This document shows, in pieces, positions 1-8,063 of a DNA stretch of 64,000 nt; within the stretch, counting starts at the first letter, position 1, and every line of letters begins with the position of its first letter. Source of the DNA: Candidatus Zixiibacteriota bacterium (GTDB lineage: Bacteria > Zixibacteria > MSB-5A5 > JAABVY01); the NCBI GenBank assembly GCA_011056555.1, contig DSEQ01000042.1, positions 1-64,000 on the forward strand, written 5' to 3'. The notes below the pieces were generated by a model that worked only from the letters and a program-made list of their open reading frames with translations, was not told where the DNA came from and ran no database searches. Position numbers and translations under genes: made by a program.

Positions 1-963
1 GCCATCGTGATTTATGTCACCACAGACATTTGCCACCTTTCCAGGATATTCCAGTATTTTAGGCGTTGGATTAAATGGATTACCTCCATAAAATATACAA
101 GGCGGAAAACCTTCAGAGGTTACGATAAAATCATCTATTTCATCTTTATTAATGTCGCCCAATGGAATTATACCCTCAGCAAAATGACCGATTCCCGGCG
201 AATCCTCAAAAGGTGAATCAAGCCGCAAGTCCGAAACAGAATCGGGAGATTCACTACCCCAATATATTAATACATAGCTGGGGTAAGAATTAGCACTTGG
301 GGATGTCGCATAATCAGCATAGCCATCATTATTAATATCTCCTACACAGGCACCTATTGTGAATATATCAATTCCGTCTCTAATTATGCATATTGTGTCA
401 TCACAAAAATCATCAAGATCATCGCCGCCTTCATAAAGATAAAATACTCCTGCATAGGAAGAAGTATTCGGTGCACTTACTATTACATCATTGCGGGCAT
501 TACCATTATAATCACATGAATATACTCCAATCCCAAATCCCTCCAGCGGATCACCTGACAGACTCAAATCTGCCTGCGTTTTTGAATAAAAATCAGAAGC
601 TCCCAAATATATATCAATATATTCGATCCCGGATTCATTCCGAAGCATTGAAAAATCATTATAAGCGTCCCCATTTATATCTGATAGCCAGGTATATCTT
701 CCAGCATGACCCAGATATTGCTTATCCGGAAGAGTATCTGCAGGATTTCCCCCATAGTATACCTTGATTTCTCCCAGCGCGTTCGAGGCAAAAACTTCCG
801 AATAGCCATCCGAATCCAGATCGCCGGGGGAGAATACTATAATCCCCAAATTATCCGAAAAAGTCTCACCCTCATCTATAAAAAGAAGGCCCAGACCTAT
901 AGCATGGGTTTCAATCTGCATAAAAAAACAAGAAACAAAAATTACTATCGATGCTCTTTGCAA
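1..963 (-). CDS. Secreted FG-GAP repeat protein, 3' end cut by window edge
   Basis: The frame is open from base 3 up to a TGA just upstream of base 993, so the C-terminus lies outside the window. About 320 residues are visible. They contain at least six short calcium-binding-like blocks of FG-GAP/VCBS type: GDLDSDGYSE, SDINGDAYND, CDYNGNARND, GDINNDGYAD, GDINKDEIDD and CGDINHDG. These normally form blades of an integrin-alpha-like beta-propeller on exported proteins. The start is uncertain. TTG at 963 gives a short n-region with Arg3 and a hydrophobic stretch (ASIVIFVSCFF) resembling a signal peptide or lipoprotein signal, and GGGG lies 3 nt upstream. TTG at 993 and ATG at 921 are alternatives. 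Function beyond an extracellular repeat scaffold cannot be given. Confidence 0.75.
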   Translation of the reverse strand, partial: MQRASIVIFVSCFFMQIETHAIGLGLLFIDEGETFSDNLGIIVFSPGDLDSDGYSEVFASNALGEIKVYYGGNPADTLPDKQYLGHAGRYTWLSDINGDAYNDFSMLRNESGIEYIDIYLGASDFYSKTQADLSLSGDPLEGFGIGVYSCDYNGNARNDVIVSAPNTSSYAGVFYLYEGGDDLDDFCDDTICIIRDGIDIFTIGACVGDINNDGYADYATSPSANSYPSYVLIYWGSESPDSVSDLRLDSPFEDSPGIGHFAEGIIPLGDINKDEIDDFIVTSEGFPPCIFYGGNPFNPTPKILEYPGKVANVCGDINHDG

Positions 964-1059
964 GATCCCCGAAGTACAGAATATAGAATTCAATGTTCAG
1001 CATCCGGCTACGTGGTTCAATCTCAAGATAATTAATTGGAATCTGACGTCAATGAAAAT

Positions 1060-1083
1060 CACGCCCAAATAAATTTGGGCGTG
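1060..1083. repeat. 11-bp perfect inverted repeat in a dispersed intergenic element
   Basis: CACGCCCAAAT and its exact complement are separated by only two bases. The right arm continues as TTTGGGCGTGCCA. The same 13-mer occurs near 34639, and a related TTTGGGCG/CGCCCAAA hairpin sits at 11922-11954. The surrounding stretch 994-1253 has no convincing gene. Confidence 0.6.
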
Positions 1084-1253
1084 CCACCCGGTAGGGCAGA
1101 ATCCGGAATAAAATGATTCTGCCAATGATAATTCACTTTGAGAGCATCTCCCGGTGCGCCCAGCGGACGCGGAGAACGAGGACGTACTCCGTCAGGGGCC
1201 GGACAGGTCCGCGCACGAAAAAATAATTTTGGGCAGCGCACATTGATCTGCAA

Positions 1254-1282
1254 ATACAAAAGGCCGGCAAAACCGGCCCTTT
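1254..1282 (-). terminator. Rho-independent terminator after the FKBP gene
   Basis: GGCCGG/CCGGCC stem at 1262-1267 and 1273-1278 with a short A-rich loop. Read on the minus strand it is followed by TTTTGTATTT. It lies 27-50 nt past the stop of the FKBP gene and would end the long minus-strand run. Confidence 0.75.
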
Positions 1283-1309
1283 ATATGAGAAATATTTCGA
1301 TTAAATTAC

Positions 1310-2155
1310 TTACTTTATTCCAACTAACTCCACTTCAAAGAGCAGTGTCGCGTTGGGCGGGATAACATTGCCTGCTCCGCGGGAACCGTAGCCGAGCTCG
1401 GGCGGGATAATCAGGAGGCGCTTGCCGCCGACATTCATCATGGCCACACCCTCATCCCAGCCCTTGATTACACGGCCCGCACCCAGCACAAATTCCAGCG
1501 GCTGGCCGCGGTTTTTGGAACTGTCAAACAGGGCTCCATCCAGAAGCCATCCGGTATAGTGCACCTGGACTGTCTGACCTTTTTCGGGCTGTTCGCCGTT
1601 GCCCTTCTCCAGCACAACATATTTCAGACCGGAATCGGTCTCTTTCACATCCTTTTCATCATACAGCGGCGGTTTGGGCGGCTTGGGGCCCTCGCTGACC
1701 TCTAAGGCCTCGACCTCGAAGATCAATGTTGAATTGGCCGGAATCGGCCCCATAGCACGGTTGCCGTAACCCAGGTCAGGCGGAATTATCAGCATGCGCT
1801 TGCCGCCGGGAGCCATGCCCTGCAGGCCCTCTTCCCATCCTGGAATTACTCTATGCTCGCCGACTACGACTGTAAAAGGCTCGCCCCTATCCCGTGAGCT
1901 GTCAAATTTCTTGCCGGATGTCAGCCATCCGGTATAATGGACTTTTACCGAATCCCATTCTTCAGCTTTTTTGCCCTCACCCAGTTCAACGTCGATATAT
2001 TTCAGGTTCGATGCGGTCGTTATGGTATCGCCCTCAACCTCAGGAACATCTTCCTGAATTATCGGACTCTCCTCCTGAGCCAGAAGACCGGAAAAGACAA
2101 AAAATGTGGCGAAAACTAATGCAAAAAGAAACAGGTTGATCTTTATTCGCATCAC
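1310..2155 (-). CDS. Exported tandem-domain FKBP-type peptidyl-prolyl isomerase
   Basis: Catalyses cis-trans isomerisation of X-Pro bonds and probably helps exported proteins fold. Residues 1-26 are a signal peptide (K5, hydrophobic core, cleavage likely at LLA|QE). Two FKBP domains follow, roughly residues 50-153 and 175-281. Each has the hallmark elements [19 protein letters not shown] or [20 protein letters not shown] and FEVE. A proline-rich linker (GPKPPKPP) joins them. Two full FKBP units in one exported chain is less common than one. The gene is last in the minus-strand run and is followed by a terminator. Start: a double Met, and the second ATG is equally possible. Confidence 0.9.
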   Translation of the reverse strand: MMRIKINLFLFALVFATFFVFSGLLAQEESPIIQEDVPEVEGDTITTASNLKYIDVELGEGKKAEEWDSVKVHYTGWLTSGKKFDSSRDRGEPFTVVVGEHRVIPGWEEGLQGMAPGGKRMLIIPPDLGYGNRAMGPIPANSTLIFEVEALEVSEGPKPPKPPLYDEKDVKETDSGLKYVVLEKGNGEQPEKGQTVQVHYTGWLLDGALFDSSKNRGQPLEFVLGAGRVIKGWDEGVAMMNVGGKRLLIIPPELGYGSRGAGNVIPPNATLLFEVELVGIK

Positions 2156-2173
2156 AAATCCTTTCGTTTTGAG

Positions 2174-3250
2174 TTACACCTGTGTTAACGATTGTACCGT
2201 TTTCTTATCCAAACGTTTCACGACTGCTGTAATTAGTTTGACGCAGTTCAGATAATCATCACGGTAGATCATGGAAGCGTGGCCATGAATGTAGCGTGTG
2301 GCCAGGCCGATAAATATCGAGGGCACACCGAATTTGGTCATATGAATCCGTCCACCATCGGTGCCGCCGCGTTCCAGGTAGCTGAGGCCATAGGGAATCT
2401 TGTTCTTCTCGGCCGTATCTATAACCAGATCACGAAGTTTTACATTCGGTATCATGCTGCCGTCATAAACCACAATCTGCGGCCCCGAACCCATCTTCTC
2501 CGGCGGCTCGCCCTCCATACCGGGGGTATCGCGAGCGACGGTAACATCGGTCACGATGCCGACATCCGGATCGCCCATATATGCGGCAGTTCCGGCACCA
2601 CGCAGACCGACTTCTTCCTGTACAGTACCGACACCCAGCACAGTATTGGGATGTTTGGCTCTCTGCAGTTTCTTGAAAAGCTCGATCACTATGCCGCAGC
2701 CGATTCGATTATCAAAGGCCTTGGCCAGATACATCTTCTTATGGTTCATGATAGTAAAAGGCGAATATGGAACGATGGCATCGCCCACGCTGACACCCAG
2801 ATTTTTTTTGACATCATAGCCGTCTTTCGCCCCTACATCGATATACATATCCTTCAACTCAAGGACTTTCTTGCGCTCCTCCTCTTTCAGAAGATGTGGA
2901 GGTGTGGAGCCGACAACTCCGAGCACCGGGCCTTTTTTGGTGAGAATCTGTACTCTCTGGGCCAGGACTACATGCCCCCACCATCCACCCAGCGGCAGAA
3001 ACTTGATGAAGCCCTTCTTGTCGATCTCCTTAACCATGAAGCCGACCTCATCCATATGGCCCGCGACCATGATGCGGGGGGAATCGGCGGTTCCTTTTTT
3101 GGCGGCGATGAGGGAGCCGAGTCTGTCATAAGTTATTTCATCCGAAATCGTTTCCAGATGATTTTTCATGATTGATGCGATCTCGTGCTCATGCCCCGGA
3201 ACCCCGGGAGCATCAACCAGCTCCTGGAGCAATGTTTCAGTGGAATCCAT
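2174..3250 (-). CDS. M42-family dinuclear metal aminopeptidase (FrvX/glutamyl aminopeptidase-like)
   Basis: Cytosolic peptidase of family M42, which forms large tetrahedral complexes that trim peptides. Expected metal and catalytic residues are visible: AGHMDEVG (His65, Asp67), AFDNRIG (Asp180), QEEVGLRG (Glu212/Glu213), TDVT (Asp235) and RYIHGH (His322). Length 358 aa fits the family at about 340-360. No signal peptide. It lies 14 nt after the HAD gene and 18 nt before the FKBP gene, so it is co-transcribed. Some M42 proteins were once called endoglucanases. The metal ligands argue for peptidase activity here. Confidence 0.88.
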   Translation of the reverse strand: MDSTETLLQELVDAPGVPGHEHEIASIMKNHLETISDEITYDRLGSLIAAKKGTADSPRIMVAGHMDEVGFMVKEIDKKGFIKFLPLGGWWGHVVLAQRVQILTKKGPVLGVVGSTPPHLLKEEERKKVLELKDMYIDVGAKDGYDVKKNLGVSVGDAIVPYSPFTIMNHKKMYLAKAFDNRIGCGIVIELFKKLQRAKHPNTVLGVGTVQEEVGLRGAGTAAYMGDPDVGIVTDVTVARDTPGMEGEPPEKMGSGPQIVVYDGSMIPNVKLRDLVIDTAEKNKIPYGLSYLERGGTDGGRIHMTKFGVPSIFIGLATRYIHGHASMIYRDDYLNCVKLITAVVKRLDKKTVQSLTQV

Positions 3251-3264
3251 ATTCCTTACCTTCC

Positions 3265-3996
3265 TTAATAGTATTTCAAAAGCTCAGACAAGTTATCGAT
3301 CACCAGATCGGGCAGGGACAAATCATCATACTCCCGGCCCTTTTTGCGTAACAGAATCGAGAAGACTCCGCAGTTTTTTGCGCCCAGCACATCGATTTCA
3401 ACTCGATCTCCAATAAAGAAAGCCTTTGAGGCCGAAATGTCAAGCTCTCTGAGCATTTCTATATATATGGAGGGATGCGGCTTGCGCCGCGGGAATGCTG
3501 ATGAGAAAATAACATGGTCGAAGAAACGATCGATTCCGAATTTTCTCATATCTTCAAGATGGTATTCGGGAGGAAAGACGGTGTTTGAGATCAGCCCGAT
3601 TTTATGGCCATTGCTCTTGAAATACTCCAGCACCTCCAGTGCACCGGTTTTAAGGTATATACTTTCCCTTACAGGTTGATAATAAACCTCCAGAAACTTC
3701 TCGAGGAAATCGGAATTGTTCGAGATGCCGAGATGTAAAAGAAAACTCTCGAACAATTTCAGTATATCCTTTTCTTTGTGGGTGATATTGCTCTCTTTTT
3801 CGACCTCGACCACTTTATACAGGAAGACCTCATAAAATTTATCGAATTCGGGCGGCTGCGTATCGGTTTCCTGCAAATATTTATGCGCTCTCTTCAGGCT
3901 CAATTTAAATAAATCCGGCCAGGGAATATTTTCATATTCTATGAGAGTAGACCCGAGGTCGAAAATTGCGGCCTCTTTTTCTTTCAATGACGTCAT
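3265..3996 (-). CDS. HAD-superfamily hydrolase, subfamily IA
   Basis: Phosphatase-like Rossmann hydrolase with an alpha-helical cap (roughly residues 18-100). Motif I is FDLGST with nucleophile Asp13. The usual second Asp of DxD is Gly15, as in some HAD branches, so general acid/base chemistry may differ. Motif II is LISNT, motif III is the Lys in RRKPHP, and motif IV is FIGDRVEID. The substrate cannot be told. The gene sits 9 nt after the glycosyltransferase gene, in the same minus-strand run, and could act on a sugar or nucleotide phosphate. That is only positional inference. Confidence 0.8.
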   Translation of the reverse strand: MTSLKEKEAAIFDLGSTLIEYENIPWPDLFKLSLKRAHKYLQETDTQPPEFDKFYEVFLYKVVEVEKESNITHKEKDILKLFESFLLHLGISNNSDFLEKFLEVYYQPVRESIYLKTGALEVLEYFKSNGHKIGLISNTVFPPEYHLEDMRKFGIDRFFDHVIFSSAFPRRKPHPSIYIEMLRELDISASKAFFIGDRVEIDVLGAKNCGVFSILLRKKGREYDDLSLPDLVIDNLSELLKYY

Positions 3997-4005
3997 GGCA
4001 TAATC

Positions 4006-5196
4006 TCAGCCTGCAAAGAATTCGGTATTTATCTTCTCAATTACTTCTTTATAGATATTATCCCAGATATGTTCCCGGGCAATCTGCTTGCCGATTGTTT
4101 CTGCTTCTTCCTTATCTCTCTGGAGCATAAATTCTATGGCATGAATCCAGTCTTCCGCATTGTTGGGTACAATTTTGACAAAACGAGGGTCAAACCTGCT
4201 CAAAACTTCCATCTCGGATGACACCGAGCACAAACCTGCGGCTGCGAACTCATAGAACTTCAATGGATTAGAATATCGGAAGAAATCGTTATCCTTATAT
4301 GGCATAAAACCTACATCAAATGATTTCAGCACCTCGGGCATAAGGCTGTGCCGGTATTTGCCTGTGAAATGAATATTGTGATATTGACTCATCTTTTCGA
4401 GCGGCGCACTTTTTTGAACAGGACCCACAAACAGAAAATTCCATTCAGGTTTTTGAGATACTATTGCTTCGATCAATTCCCAGTCAAGACGTTTTGATAT
4501 TATTCCCGTATAGCCTATACGGGGAGAAGGGATTTTAATCAATTCCGCTCCGGGCTCAATATTTTCTTTGCTCAGGCGTTCATAAGTCTGTTTGTCCAGC
4601 CCGTTGCCCGAGAGCCAGGCATGTTTGTAGTGGCTGCCGTATTTTTCGAGAAGCTTGGGGGAGGTTGCCAGCAGTAGGTCAATTTTGTCACGAAGACCTG
4701 TTTCTTTGCGATCGACCGCCTCGATACTATGTCCGTCATAATCCACAAGATTATCATATAATTCCAGTACATTTAATGAATCTGGAAAAAGGTCGGTTAT
4801 ATAATATTGCTGGGGATGATGGAACCAGATGATTGGACGGTCCTCGGAAATTCCCAACTCGCACATGAGGTATCGATAGGATTTCCTCAGGGCCTTGATA
4901 TTCATGCTTTCAAGCACTGTAAAATGTGCGGCAATCAGGTCATTAATGAAATAGCGCGGTGAGAAGAGAAAAAGATTATTATCAAGCTCTTCTATAAGTG
5001 GCTTTTCAAAAAATTCCCGCATACGCTCCGGCTTCTTGACCACAGTTGTGAAACGGCAGAGGGGCCGATTAACAGCGACAACACTGCAATCTAGTTCCTT
5101 GACCACATGCGACAGGGCATAGAGCATATGTCGGCGCATAAAAAGAGGCCAATCCACTGTCAGGAATAACAGAATTATTTTCGGAAATTGTCTCAA
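4006..5196 (-). CDS. GT-B glycosyltransferase, group 1/GT4-like
   Basis: 396 aa with no membrane segment beyond a hydrophobic N-terminal beta strand. The C-terminal half carries the GT-B donor-binding pattern: IGYTGIISKRLDW, then NFLFVGPV, HFTGKYRHSLMPEVL, and NPLKFYEFAAAG with the family Glu residues. The product probably transfers a sugar from a nucleotide donor to an envelope glycan or secreted molecule. Donor and acceptor are unknown. It overlaps the ddl stop by 4 nt (ATGA), so translation is likely coupled to D-Ala-D-Ala ligase, which supports an envelope role. Confidence 0.75.
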   Translation of the reverse strand: MRQFPKIILLFLTVDWPLFMRRHMLYALSHVVKELDCSVVAVNRPLCRFTTVVKKPERMREFFEKPLIEELDNNLFLFSPRYFINDLIAAHFTVLESMNIKALRKSYRYLMCELGISEDRPIIWFHHPQQYYITDLFPDSLNVLELYDNLVDYDGHSIEAVDRKETGLRDKIDLLLATSPKLLEKYGSHYKHAWLSGNGLDKQTYERLSKENIEPGAELIKIPSPRIGYTGIISKRLDWELIEAIVSQKPEWNFLFVGPVQKSAPLEKMSQYHNIHFTGKYRHSLMPEVLKSFDVGFMPYKDNDFFRYSNPLKFYEFAAAGLCSVSSEMEVLSRFDPRFVKIVPNNAEDWIHAIEFMLQRDKEEAETIGKQIAREHIWDNIYKEVIEKINTEFFAG

Positions 5197-6209
5197 TCTT
5201 CTATGGCCAGTTGCAGTATTTGCTCGATTAGTTGATCAAATGAAATGCCCGCCGCTTTTGCGGCTTTGGGCACCAGCGAGGTCTTGGTCATACCCGGCAA
5301 TGTATTTACCTCCAGGCAATACAGCCGGCCCTCTTTATCCATGCGAAAATCAACACGGGCATAGCCCTTGCATTCGAGTGTTTTAAATGCTCTCAGGCCC
5401 AGATCCTGGATCAATATCGTAGTTTCATCCGGGATTTTGGCCGGGTACTCGTATGCACACATACCCTCGGTATATTTGCATTCATAATCGTATAATTTAT
5501 TCTTTGGCAGGATTTCGACCACGGGCAATGCTCTCTCCCCGAGAATTGCAACTGTCAACTCCCTGCCGTCTATATATTCCTCGATCATGACATTATCAGA
5601 AACCTCACAGGCGAGCTCGATTGCTTTGCGGTAGTCATCCAGCTCCTCTACCAGCGAGAGTCCCACAGTCGAGCCCTGATCATTGGGTTTTACTATAATT
5701 GGAGGGGAAAATTCCTGTCGTATGAGCTCATACAGCTCATCATCAAAATCCTTTTTATTAATCAGCATCCAGTCCGGGGTGGGAATATCGTCCCGCTCAA
5801 ATAATTTTTTGGAGATGGCCTTGTTCATGCATAAAGCCGAAGAGAGCATGCCCGAGCCGGTATATTTCTTGCCGGCAAGATCGAGAAGGGCCTGAATTGT
5901 ACCGTCCTCACCGCTCCCCCCATGAAAAGCCAGAAATACAGCATCAACATCAGAAAGCTCCTCCAGATTGGCTATTTTGAGGCTCTGCACCCGGTCATAT
6001 CGGGCCAGCTGTCCGAGCTCGGGAGGAGCGGTCTTGATATCATCACTAATCAGGCGGGTGGACTCTTTGAGATATCTGCTGCCTTCGGCAGTGTCGATGG
6101 CGATCACCTCATGGCCGTTGCCCTGCAGCGCCGAAGTTATCGCCGCCCCCGAGGCCAGGGAGACATCCCGCTCAAGAGAAATTCCCCCCATTAGAACCAG
6201 GACCTTCAT
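5193..6209 (-). CDS. ddl: D-alanine--D-alanine ligase
   Basis: ATP-grasp ligase that makes the D-Ala-D-Ala dipeptide for peptidoglycan. Visible hallmarks: the N-terminal MGGISLERDVSLASG, KYTGSG, VKPNDQGSTVGLS (ATP-grasp loop), EEYIDGRE, and the C-terminal EVNTLPGMT with metal-binding Glu/Asn. At 338 aa it is full length. An upstream in-frame TTG would add two residues, but ATG at 6209 has AAGGAG 8 nt before it and is preferred. The start lies inside the end of the dedA gene (38 nt overlap) and the end overlaps the glycosyltransferase start by 4 nt. Confidence 0.93.
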   Translation of the reverse strand: MKVLVLMGGISLERDVSLASGAAITSALQGNGHEVIAIDTAEGSRYLKESTRLISDDIKTAPPELGQLARYDRVQSLKIANLEELSDVDAVFLAFHGGSGEDGTIQALLDLAGKKYTGSGMLSSALCMNKAISKKLFERDDIPTPDWMLINKKDFDDELYELIRQEFSPPIIVKPNDQGSTVGLSLVEELDDYRKAIELACEVSDNVMIEEYIDGRELTVAILGERALPVVEILPKNKLYDYECKYTEGMCAYEYPAKIPDETTILIQDLGLRAFKTLECKGYARVDFRMDKEGRLYCLEVNTLPGMTKTSLVPKAAKAAGISFDQLIEQILQLAIED

Positions 6210-6840
6210 CCACAAGTCTCCTTTTTAAATAATATCTGGCAATCCATAATATTATTATAACAATTACTATTATAAACACAACATTTGTATAGGTTGAGAG
6301 AATCCTGTACACTTTCTGGAGATTCTGCTGGAGGTAATGGGCCATCAGAATGACCATGCTGTTCCAGATCAAACATGATATCGAGACCAGGATGAACGCT
6401 TTCTTGAAGGGCATCTCGGCTATCCCGGCAAAGAATACCAGCGCAAACCTGATCCCGGGAAGAAATTTGGAGACTACCAGAATGCTTTTACCATACTTTT
6501 TGTACCACATTTCCGTTCGATTAAGGAGCTTATCGTTAAGAAACCAGATTTTTCCTGATTTAAGGATTCGCCTGCCATAGCGCCTACCAACCAGAAAAAC
6601 CACTGTCAATCCAAGCGCAGAGCCGGCATAGGCCGCGGCAAGAACAATAATCAGAGAAACATCCCCGGCTCCAGATAAAAACCCCGCGGCAAATATGGCG
6701 ACATCACCCGGAAAAATCGGAAATACATATTCGATAAACATGGCGCCCGCCACCATAAAATATACCCACAAGCCGCCGTGGGATATGAAGATATCTGCCC
6801 AATCTTTCCAATGTTGAAAATCCGGGAAGATCTCACTCAT
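6172..6840 (-). CDS. DedA-family membrane protein
   Basis: 222 aa with about five hydrophobic segments. It shows the DedA/VTT pattern: an N-terminal Glu-Pro-Pro re-entrant motif (FIEYVFPIFPGD) and the downstream G[KR]-R-P-R element (YGKSILVVSKFLPGIRF). DedA proteins are implicated in lipid-carrier or phospholipid flipping (undecaprenyl phosphate recycling for some members). Lying between ispF-like and ddl genes fits an envelope or lipid-carrier task, which is inference. It overlaps its neighbours by 8 nt upstream and 38 nt downstream. Confidence 0.85.
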   Translation of the reverse strand: MSEIFPDFQHWKDWADIFISHGGLWVYFMVAGAMFIEYVFPIFPGDVAIFAAGFLSGAGDVSLIIVLAAAYAGSALGLTVVFLVGRRYGRRILKSGKIWFLNDKLLNRTEMWYKKYGKSILVVSKFLPGIRFALVFFAGIAEMPFKKAFILVSISCLIWNSMVILMAHYLQQNLQKVYRILSTYTNVVFIIVIVIIILWIARYYLKRRLVDEGPGSNGGNFS

Positions 6841-7363
6841 AGTATTCCTCTTCCGACGAAGATTCTTCTTCCTCTTCCTCGGGTTCGCTCATGTCTATAA
6901 TTGTGCAGACTGCAAAAGCTGAAATGCCTTTTTTGAATTCAGGTACAAGATGAAAAAATGAACCGGATTGCTTGAGTGAAATCATGCTGCTGTCGATTTT
7001 CAGGGCATGGGAGAGATTCAAAAGCATATATGTTTTATAAGGGGCCAGATCGATCTCGGAACAGGCCAGAATCACATCAATGTTTTCTATTGCAAATGAT
7101 ATTCGCGCCAGCTTTAGATTCACCAGTTCCAGGAGCCTCAGTCCGGAAATATCTTTATATTTAATATCATCCTCGGGAAAGAGCTCATTCATCTCTCCCA
7201 GGTTGGAGGCCCCCAGGAGGGCATCGATAATAGCATAGCACAGCACATCGGCATAGGAGTTGCCCTCGAGCCCCATGGGATGGTCTATTTTAGCTCCACC
7301 GAGAATGAGTTGTCGACCCTTAACGAACGGACGCATGGCGATCCCTATCCCGGTCTTAAACAT
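6833..7363 (-). CDS. Degenerate IspF-like protein (MEcPP synthase fold, metal ligands lost)
   Basis: Homologous along its length to 2-C-methyl-D-erythritol 2,4-cyclodiphosphate synthase: FVKGRQLILGG, GLEG-S-ADVL, IIDALLGASNLGE, FPEDD. The metal site is gone. The usual G-Y-D-V-H is G-I-A-M-R here, so both the Asp and the His are replaced. The His of GHSD is Asn and the following Asp is Tyr (GNSYADV). A 20-residue acidic tail (EPEEEEEESSSEEEYYE) is added, giving 176 aa against the usual 157-160. The gene overlaps the ispD-like stop by 8 nt. As written it should not bind zinc or catalyse cyclisation in the known way. It may have a structural or regulatory role, or be decaying slowly while still in frame. 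Confidence 0.78.
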   Translation of the reverse strand: MFKTGIGIAMRPFVKGRQLILGGAKIDHPMGLEGNSYADVLCYAIIDALLGASNLGEMNELFPEDDIKYKDISGLRLLELVNLKLARISFAIENIDVILACSEIDLAPYKTYMLLNLSHALKIDSSMISLKQSGSFFHLVPEFKKGISAFAVCTIIDMSEPEEEEEESSSEEEYYE

Positions 7364-8063
7364 CGGAGCCTCTTGCGTTCATGTTTTTCTTGATAAAATA
7401 TTTGGCTACTTCAAAATCTGCATCGCTTTCTATCCTGAAGTTCTTACTGCTGCCCTCTACAACCCTCACCTTGCTGCCGTAGTATTCAACCACCGCCGCA
7501 TCATCGGCGAAAACGTGGGCGGTTGTAGCGGCTGACCTGTAGGCATCCATTATAAGGTTGTATTTGAATACCTGAGGGCTTTGCATGAGGTAGATTCTTT
7601 TTCTGTCGAGGGAAGCGAGGATATATCCCCCCTCGGCCCTTTTTACTGGCTGGTGCGCCTGCCTGCCCAGCGCGACAGCATCATGCTCAAGGCACTCGGT
7701 GATTAATTTTGAAACCGTATCGACATCAAGGAAGGGCCTCAGGGCGTCATGAATCATCACAATATCCGTATCTTTGCCCAGCCCTTCAAGACCGGACAAA
7801 ATGGTGCCATATCGGGTTTCCCCCGATTCGCGAATTTTCTGCACCTTATGGAACTTATATCTATCCACGATATTATCCGACATATAGAGCATAAATTCAG
7901 GCGCAACCACAGGAACAATCTCATCGATCTGCTCGCATTCCTGAAATACCCTGATCGTGTGGGCGATGACTGGCATGCCCTCGATCGGTTTGAAATGCGG
8001 GGGCAGATCACCCGGGTCGAGTTTGGGATAATATCCGCTATAGATTATCGCACAGCATTTCAT
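7356..8063 (-). CDS. Degenerate IspD-like cytidylyltransferase fold protein
   Basis: 235 aa, clearly related to MEP cytidylyltransferase: MPVIAHTIRVF, GETRYGTILSGL, MIHDALRPF, LDRKRIYLMQSPQVFK, FADDAAVVEYYG, VRVVEGSSKN. The CTP-binding N-terminus (normally AAGxGxRMG..PKQ) is replaced by a stretch reading YSGYYPKLDPGDLPPHFKP. The glycine-rich loop, its Arg and the PKQ Lys are therefore missing. The late NIK Lys is Arg (KNFRI). The Asp of HDA is kept. The loss matches that of the adjoining IspF-like protein. The frame is intact and the 4-nt overlap with queA is preserved, which argues against recent pseudogenisation. Confidence 0.78.
   Translation of the reverse strand: MKCCAIIYSGYYPKLDPGDLPPHFKPIEGMPVIAHTIRVFQECEQIDEIVPVVAPEFMLYMSDNIVDRYKFHKVQKIRESGETRYGTILSGLEGLGKDTDIVMIHDALRPFLDVDTVSKLITECLEHDAVALGRQAHQPVKRAEGGYILASLDRKRIYLMQSPQVFKYNLIMDAYRSAATTAHVFADDAAVVEYYGSKVRVVEGSSKNFRIESDADFEVAKYFIKKNMNARGSDV

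Noticed and set aside
393..1035. 124-aa and 109-aa plus-strand frames near the left edge
   Set aside because: They are shadows of the FG-GAP gene on the opposite strand, which shows clear repeat motifs.
1138..1365. 75-aa plus-strand frame and its 66-aa minus-strand counterpart
   Set aside because: They fall on an intergenic repeat and a terminator, with Arg/Pro-rich low-information translation.
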